64,000 nt of DNA, from the NCBI RefSeq assembly GCF_003217095.1, contig NZ_QJSR01000002.1, positions 682,001 through 746,000 on the forward strand, written 5' to 3'. This DNA is from Rhizobium sp. PP-CC-3A-592. GTDB lineage: Bacteria > Pseudomonadota > Alphaproteobacteria > Rhizobiales > Rhizobiaceae. Under the pieces are notes generated by a model. It saw nothing but the letters and a program-made list of their open reading frames with translations. It was not told where the DNA came from and searched no databases. The position numbers and the translations under genes were made by a program. Shown piece by piece: positions 59,842 to 64,000 of this stretch (positions within the stretch are counted from its first letter, which is position 1; every line of letters begins with the position of its first letter).

Positions 59842-62316
59842 ATGACCGAGCAGAGACCCGAAATGACCACCACCGCCACCACCACCGCCACCACCGATCT
59901 CTCCGGCACCTGGACCCTGTCGAGCCTCGACGCGAAACACACTCTCACCATGCCGGTCCCCGGCGATGTCCACAGCGCGCTGCTCGCAGCCGGCATCATC
60001 CCGGACCCCTATGTCGGGCGCAACGAGGCGGACGTGCAGTGGGTGGCCGAGCAGGACTGGGTGCTGGAACGGACCTTCGACATCACCGATGCCGCCGCGA
60101 CCGACAGCTGGTATCTCGACCTCGACGGGCTGGACACGGTGGTCGATGTCACCCTCAACGATGCCCTCGTGCTCGAAGCCGACAACAGTTTCCGCCGCTA
60201 CCGGCCCGACGTTTCCGGCAAGCTCGTTCCCGGCACCAACCGGCTGAAGCTGGTGATCAAATCCTCCGTACGCGAAAGCGCCGAGCGGCAGGCCAGGCAA
60301 CCGTTCTACATTCCCTATTCCACCGCCAATTCCCCCATCCCGAACGGCAGCATGCTGCGCAAGGTCCAGTGCCATTTCGGCTGGGACTGGAACATCGCCA
60401 TCGCCCCCCTCGGCGTCTACGAGCCGCCGCTCCTGAAGCGGCTGGCAGAGGCGCGGATCGAGCAGGTGACGACCCGGCAGGACTGGCATGAAGACGGCTC
60501 TGTCGATCTCGTCGTCACCGCCGCGCTCTTCGCCACGAAGACCGGCCATGCCTCCGTCCGCTTCGATCTCGACGGCACCGTGCAGGTGCTCGATGTCGAT
60601 CTCGCCAAGGGCACGACCACGGTCGAGCACGTCTTTCCCGTCCGGCAACCGAACCTCTGGTGGCCGGCCGGCAGTGGCGAGCAGGCGCTGTCGAGCCTCG
60701 TCGTGTCCGTCGGAGAGGACCATGTCCGCAAGACCACCGGTTTCCGCAGAATCGAACTCCTGACCGATCCGGACGAGGCCGGCAGCCGCTTTGCCTTCCG
60801 GGTCAACGGCGTCGAGATCTTCTGCCGCGGGGCGAACTGGATCCCGGCCGATGCGCTGTTTTCGCGTGTCACGCAGGCCGGCGTCGAGGATCTGCTGCAG
60901 TCGGCGGTCGATGCGCATATGAACATGATCCGCGTCTGGGGCGGTGGCTTCTACGAGCCGGACTGGTTCTACGACCTCTGCGACCGGCTGGGCCTCATGG
61001 TCTGGCAGGACTTCATGTTCGCCTGCAACCTCTATCCCTCAACCACGGACTTCCTCGACAACGTCGCGGCCGAAGTGGACGATCAGGTGCGGCGCCTGTC
61101 GTCGCATCCCTCCATCGCGCTCTGGTGCGGCGATAACGAGCTCGTCGGCGCGCTGACGTGGTTCGAGGAGAGCCGGAAGGATCGCGACCGCTATCTCGTC
61201 TCCTATGATCGCCTGAACCGGACCATCGAGACGACGATGAAGACGGCGGCGCCGGACCTGATCTGGTGGCCATCGAGCCCGGCCGTGGGTCTGCTGAACT
61301 TCGGCGATGCCTGGCACGCCGATGGCGCCGGTGATATGCACTACTGGTCGGTCTGGCACGAGAACAAGTCGTTCGACAACTACCGCACCGTCCGCCCGCG
61401 CTTCTGCTCGGAGTTCGGCTTCCAGTCCTACACATCCATGCCGGTGATCCATCAATTCGCAGCGGCCAAAGACCTGAACATCGCCTCGCCGGTGATGGAG
61501 AGCCATCAGAAGAATGCCGGGGGCAACGAGCGGATTGCGGGCACCATGTTCCGCTATTTCCGCTTCCCCAAGGATTTTTCGAGCTTCGTCTATCTGAGCC
61601 AGATCCAGCAGGGCCTCGCCATCAAGACGGCGGTCGAGTTCTGGCGGTCGCTCAAACCCCATTGCATGGGCACGCTCTACTGGCAGCTGAACGACACCTG
61701 GCCGGTCGCATCCTGGTCGAGCCTCGACTATGGCGGCAGCTGGAAGGCCATGCATTACATGGTCCGCCGCTTCTTCCAGCCTGTCGCCGTCGCCGCCATC
61801 CCGTCGGACGATGGGAAGACCATTGCGCTGTCGATGGTCAATGACACGCGGGAAGCCGTCAGCATCGAGGTGCAGACCTTCCTCGTCTCGCTGTCGGGAG
61901 AGCGCCGCCCACTGATGGCGGCGAGCGGCACGTGCCCGGCCGATCGCGCCGCAACGCTCGTGGAGCTTTCTGCCGCCGACATCCCGGAAGGCATGCTGCT
62001 GTTCTGGACCTTTGAGGCCTCAGACGGCGCGCGGGGCGAGGGGCACCATGTTCCCACCTACAAGGCGCTCGATCTCGAACCTTCTAGCCTGCACCTGACG
62101 ACGGCCGGCCAGGATGGCGGCATCGACGTCACCGTTTCAGCGAAGGGCCTCGCCCTCCACGTGATGATCGAGGCCGATGTTGCCGGGCGCTTCAGCGACA
62201 ACGCCTTCGACCTGACCGCGGGGACAAGCCGCACGGTGCGCTTCACCCCATCGACTCCGGGCGAGGGCCCGTCGCCGGTCTTCACCGCCTACGACCTGCA
62301 ATCCTCGGCCGGGTGA
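59842..62316 (+). CDS. beta-mannosidase, glycoside hydrolase family 2
   Basis: An 824-residue GH2 enzyme. The sugar-binding domain (about 20-190) starts LSGTWTLSSLD and has VQWVAEQDWVLERTFDI and a FGWDWN-type block; an immunoglobulin-like domain follows (about 200-300), then the catalytic barrel (about 305-600). The acid/base is Glu433 in WCGDNEL and the nucleophile is Glu524 in CSEFGFQS. WGGGFYEPDWFYDLCDRLGLMVWQDFMFAC is typical of beta-mannosidases. No signal peptide is seen, so it is cytoplasmic and would split imported mannosides. It lies in the same orientation after the transporter genes. Confidence 0.92.
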   Translation: MTEQRPEMTTTATTTATTDLSGTWTLSSLDAKHTLTMPVPGDVHSALLAAGIIPDPYVGRNEADVQWVAEQDWVLERTFDITDAAATDSWYLDLDGLDTVVDVTLNDALVLEADNSFRRYRPDVSGKLVPGTNRLKLVIKSSVRESAERQARQPFYIPYSTANSPIPNGSMLRKVQCHFGWDWNIAIAPLGVYEPPLLKRLAEARIEQVTTRQDWHEDGSVDLVVTAALFATKTGHASVRFDLDGTVQVLDVDLAKGTTTVEHVFPVRQPNLWWPAGSGEQALSSLVVSVGEDHVRKTTGFRRIELLTDPDEAGSRFAFRVNGVEIFCRGANWIPADALFSRVTQAGVEDLLQSAVDAHMNMIRVWGGGFYEPDWFYDLCDRLGLMVWQDFMFACNLYPSTTDFLDNVAAEVDDQVRRLSSHPSIALWCGDNELVGALTWFEESRKDRDRYLVSYDRLNRTIETTMKTAAPDLIWWPSSPAVGLLNFGDAWHADGAGDMHYWSVWHENKSFDNYRTVRPRFCSEFGFQSYTSMPVIHQFAAAKDLNIASPVMESHQKNAGGNERIAGTMFRYFRFPKDFSSFVYLSQIQQGLAIKTAVEFWRSLKPHCMGTLYWQLNDTWPVASWSSLDYGGSWKAMHYMVRRFFQPVAVAAIPSDDGKTIALSMVNDTREAVSIEVQTFLVSLSGERRPLMAASGTCPADRAATLVELSAADIPEGMLLFWTFEASDGARGEGHHVPTYKALDLEPSSLHLTTAGQDGGIDVTVSAKGLALHVMIEADVAGRFSDNAFDLTAGTSRTVRFTPSTPGEGPSPVFTAYDLQSSAG

Positions 62317-62371
62317 CGCTCCCCGACGGAGCCAGAGACCGACCCGCATTTTTTAGAAAAAGGACAGTTCC

Positions 62372-63133
62372 ATGAGACCGCTCAGCTTCCAGCTCTACAC
62401 CGCCCGCAACTTTCCGCCGCTGTCCGATGCCCTGCATCTCGTGGCCAAAGCCGGCTATACACAGGTCGAAGGCTATGGCGCGCTCTATGGCGATCACGAC
62501 GACAGCGCGGTGAAGGCACTGAAGGCCGATCTCGACCGCAACGGGCTGACCATGCCGACCGGCCACTTCAGCCTCGACATGCTGGAAAGCCATCCGGAAC
62601 GCGCCATCGAGGTGGCGAAGATACTGGGCATCGAGACGATCTACTGCCCCTATGTCCTGCCCGAAAACCGTCCGACGGATGCCGCAGGCTGGAAGGCCTT
62701 CGGTGCCCGGCTGCAGAAGGCCGGAGAGACAGTCCGGGCGGCCGGGCTCGGCTTCGGCTGGCACAATCACGACTTCGAATTCGCAGCCCTGCCGGACGGC
62801 ACCGTCCCGATGGACCTGATCTTTGAAGGCGGTCCGGATCTCGAATGGGAAGCCGACATTGCCTGGGTGATCCGCGGCGGCGCCGATCCGCTGGCCTGGA
62901 TCGACAGCTATGCGGACAGGATCACCGCGGTTCACGTCAAGGACATTGCCCCGGCCGGCGAGAACACGGACGAGGACGGCTGGGCGGATGTCGGGCACGG
63001 AACGGTCGACTGGAAGGGTCTCTATGCCCGTCTCGCTTCGACGCCGGCCAAGACCTACATCGTCGAGCACGACAATCCGAGCGATCTCGCCCGCCTTGCC
63101 GAACGCTCCATCGCCTCCATCAAGACCTTCTGA
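62372..63133 (+). CDS. xylose-isomerase-like TIM-barrel sugar isomerase/epimerase
   Basis: A 253-residue AP-endonuclease-2-type TIM barrel. It opens RPLSFQLYTARNFPP and has the metal ligands in YTQVEGYGALYG, MPTGHFSLDMLESHP, GFGWHNHDFEFAA (His pair) and AVHVKDIAPAGENTDEDGWADVGHGTVDW. Such proteins act as sugar isomerases or epimerases, and several act on 3-keto-sugars made by adjacent Gfo/Idh dehydrogenases. It lies directly before a Gfo/Idh/MocA gene. Confidence 0.88.
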   Translation: MRPLSFQLYTARNFPPLSDALHLVAKAGYTQVEGYGALYGDHDDSAVKALKADLDRNGLTMPTGHFSLDMLESHPERAIEVAKILGIETIYCPYVLPENRPTDAAGWKAFGARLQKAGETVRAAGLGFGWHNHDFEFAALPDGTVPMDLIFEGGPDLEWEADIAWVIRGGADPLAWIDSYADRITAVHVKDIAPAGENTDEDGWADVGHGTVDWKGLYARLASTPAKTYIVEHDNPSDLARLAERSIASIKTF

Positions 63134-63163
63134 CAGCACGACCTTTTCAAAGGAGCATACGTC

Positions 63164-64000
63164 ATGACACAGGATCTCGGCGTCGGCATCATCGGATGCG
63201 GCAACATTTCCACCACCTATTTCCGGCTCGCGCCCTTGTTCAAGGGCATCGAAATTCGCGCCTGCGCGGACATCAATCCGGCTGCGGCCGAAACGCGGGC
63301 CGGCGAGTACGGCGTCAAGGCGCAGTCGATCGACGAGCTGCTCGCCAACCCGGATATCGACATCGTCGTCAATCTGACCATTCCGGATGCGCATTTCCCC
63401 GTCTCCAAGCAGATCCTCGAGGCCGGCAAGCACGTCTACTCCGAAAAGCCGCTCGTGCTGACGCTGGAGCAGGGCGAGGCGCTTCGCGCCCTTGCGACCT
63501 CGAAGGGCCTCACCGTCTGCTGCGCGCCGGATACGTTCCTTGGCGGTGCGCATCAGCTGGCGCGCGCTCAGGTCGATAGCGGTCGCATCGGCCGCGTCAC
63601 CTCCGGCACCTGCCATGTCATGAGCCCCGGCATGGAAATGTGGCATCCCAATCCGGACTTCTTCTTCCTGCCGGGTGCGGGTCCGGTGCTCGATCTCGGA
63701 CCCTATTACGTCGCCAACCTCATCAACCTCATCGGCCCGGTCAAGCGCGTCGCGGCACTGGCATCCAAGGCCGCAAAGACCCGCACCATCTCGAGCGAGC
63801 CCCGCAAGGGCCAGGTCATCCCCGTGAAGACGCCGACGAACATTCATGCGCTTCTCGAATTCCACAGCGGCGCAACCGTGACGCTGACGGCGAGCTGGGA
63901 TGTCTGGTCGCATCGTCACGGAAATATGGAGCTCTACGGCACTGAAGGCTCGCTCTATGTGCCGGACCCCAACTTCTTCGGCGGCAAGGTCGAGGTCAGC
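63164..64000 (+). CDS. Gfo/Idh/MocA-family oxidoreductase (C-terminus beyond window)
   Basis: Reading from ATG 63164 gives at least 279 residues, open to the right edge. The N-terminal Rossmann domain has GIIGCGNISTTYF (about 8-20), the conserved DINPAAAETRAGEYG and the EKP motif (SEKPLVLT, near 93-100). The catalytic-domain residues are GPVLDLGPYYVANLINLIGP (near 174-193). AAAGGAGC precedes the ATG. It should oxidise a sugar or sugar acid with NAD(P). With the TIM-barrel isomerase it may process the mannoside aglycone or product via a keto intermediate, which is an inference. Confidence 0.9.
   Translation, partial: MTQDLGVGIIGCGNISTTYFRLAPLFKGIEIRACADINPAAAETRAGEYGVKAQSIDELLANPDIDIVVNLTIPDAHFPVSKQILEAGKHVYSEKPLVLTLEQGEALRALATSKGLTVCCAPDTFLGGAHQLARAQVDSGRIGRVTSGTCHVMSPGMEMWHPNPDFFFLPGAGPVLDLGPYYVANLINLIGPVKRVAALASKAAKTRTISSEPRKGQVIPVKTPTNIHALLEFHSGATVTLTASWDVWSHRHGNMELYGTEGSLYVPDPNFFGGKVEVS

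Overview
The window is GC-rich chromosomal DNA of a Rhizobiaceae bacterium (Rhizobium/Agrobacterium/Ensifer-like alphaproteobacterium). Diagnostic features are glutamine synthetase II (glnII) with a divergent gstI, the complete acpXL-lpxXL cluster for the very-long-chain fatty acid of lipid A, the aerobic (cobN/cobW) cobalamin route, and RIME-type palindromic repeats. The genus cannot be fixed from the sequence alone. No prophage, insertion sequence, CRISPR array, tRNA or rRNA was seen.

Layout. 1-8.3 kb: the N-terminal part of a LOV-domain photoreceptor kinase (cut by the left edge, TTG start), an entericidin-like lipoprotein, a 3-methyladenine glycosylase, a BrkB/YihY membrane protein, gstI/glnII with a sigma-54 promoter, a TerC-family protein, several very small genes, and a convincing small RNA with four anti-Shine-Dalgarno hairpins (about 7341-7502). 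8.3-14.4 kb: an OafA-type acyltransferase and the sulfate uptake operon sbp-cysT-cysW-cysA, all on the minus strand. 14.5-14.8 kb: a 263-bp nested palindromic element. 14.8-21 kb: a DUF924 protein, a large MscS channel, and two paralogous double-receiver proteins, the second with a GGDEF domain. 21-28 kb: a GlxA-type AraC regulator, two DUF1127 proteins, a LysR regulator, topoisomerase IB, a second entericidin, a phosphodiester glycosidase-like protein and an orphan glycine-betaine-type binding protein.

28.3-44.2 kb is the cobalamin region: cobQ; a ClC-type channel on the opposite strand; a long cobalamin riboswitch followed by cobU(P)-cobW-cobN-cobO; a TSUP permease on the opposite strand; then the tightly overlapping cobE-cobA-cobB-cobC-cobD operon. 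Together these cover SUMT, a,c-diamidation, cobalt insertion, adenosylation, amide formation, aminopropanol linker supply and nucleotide-loop activation. 44.3-50.4 kb: an L,D-transpeptidase, then acpXL-fabZXL-fabF2XL-fabF1XL-adh-lpxXL, which makes the 27-hydroxyoctacosanoyl group and attaches it to lipid A.

50.6-53.6 kb: a PAS protein, an SRPBCC protein and gnd. 53.6-64 kb: a LacI-family repressor divergent from a CUT1 sugar ABC transporter (binding protein, two permeases, ATPase), a GH2 beta-mannosidase, a TIM-barrel sugar isomerase and a Gfo/Idh/MocA dehydrogenase cut by the right edge. Two LacI-type operators lie in the divergent intergenic region. The set reads as a regulated uptake and breakdown system for beta-mannosides or a similar glycoside.
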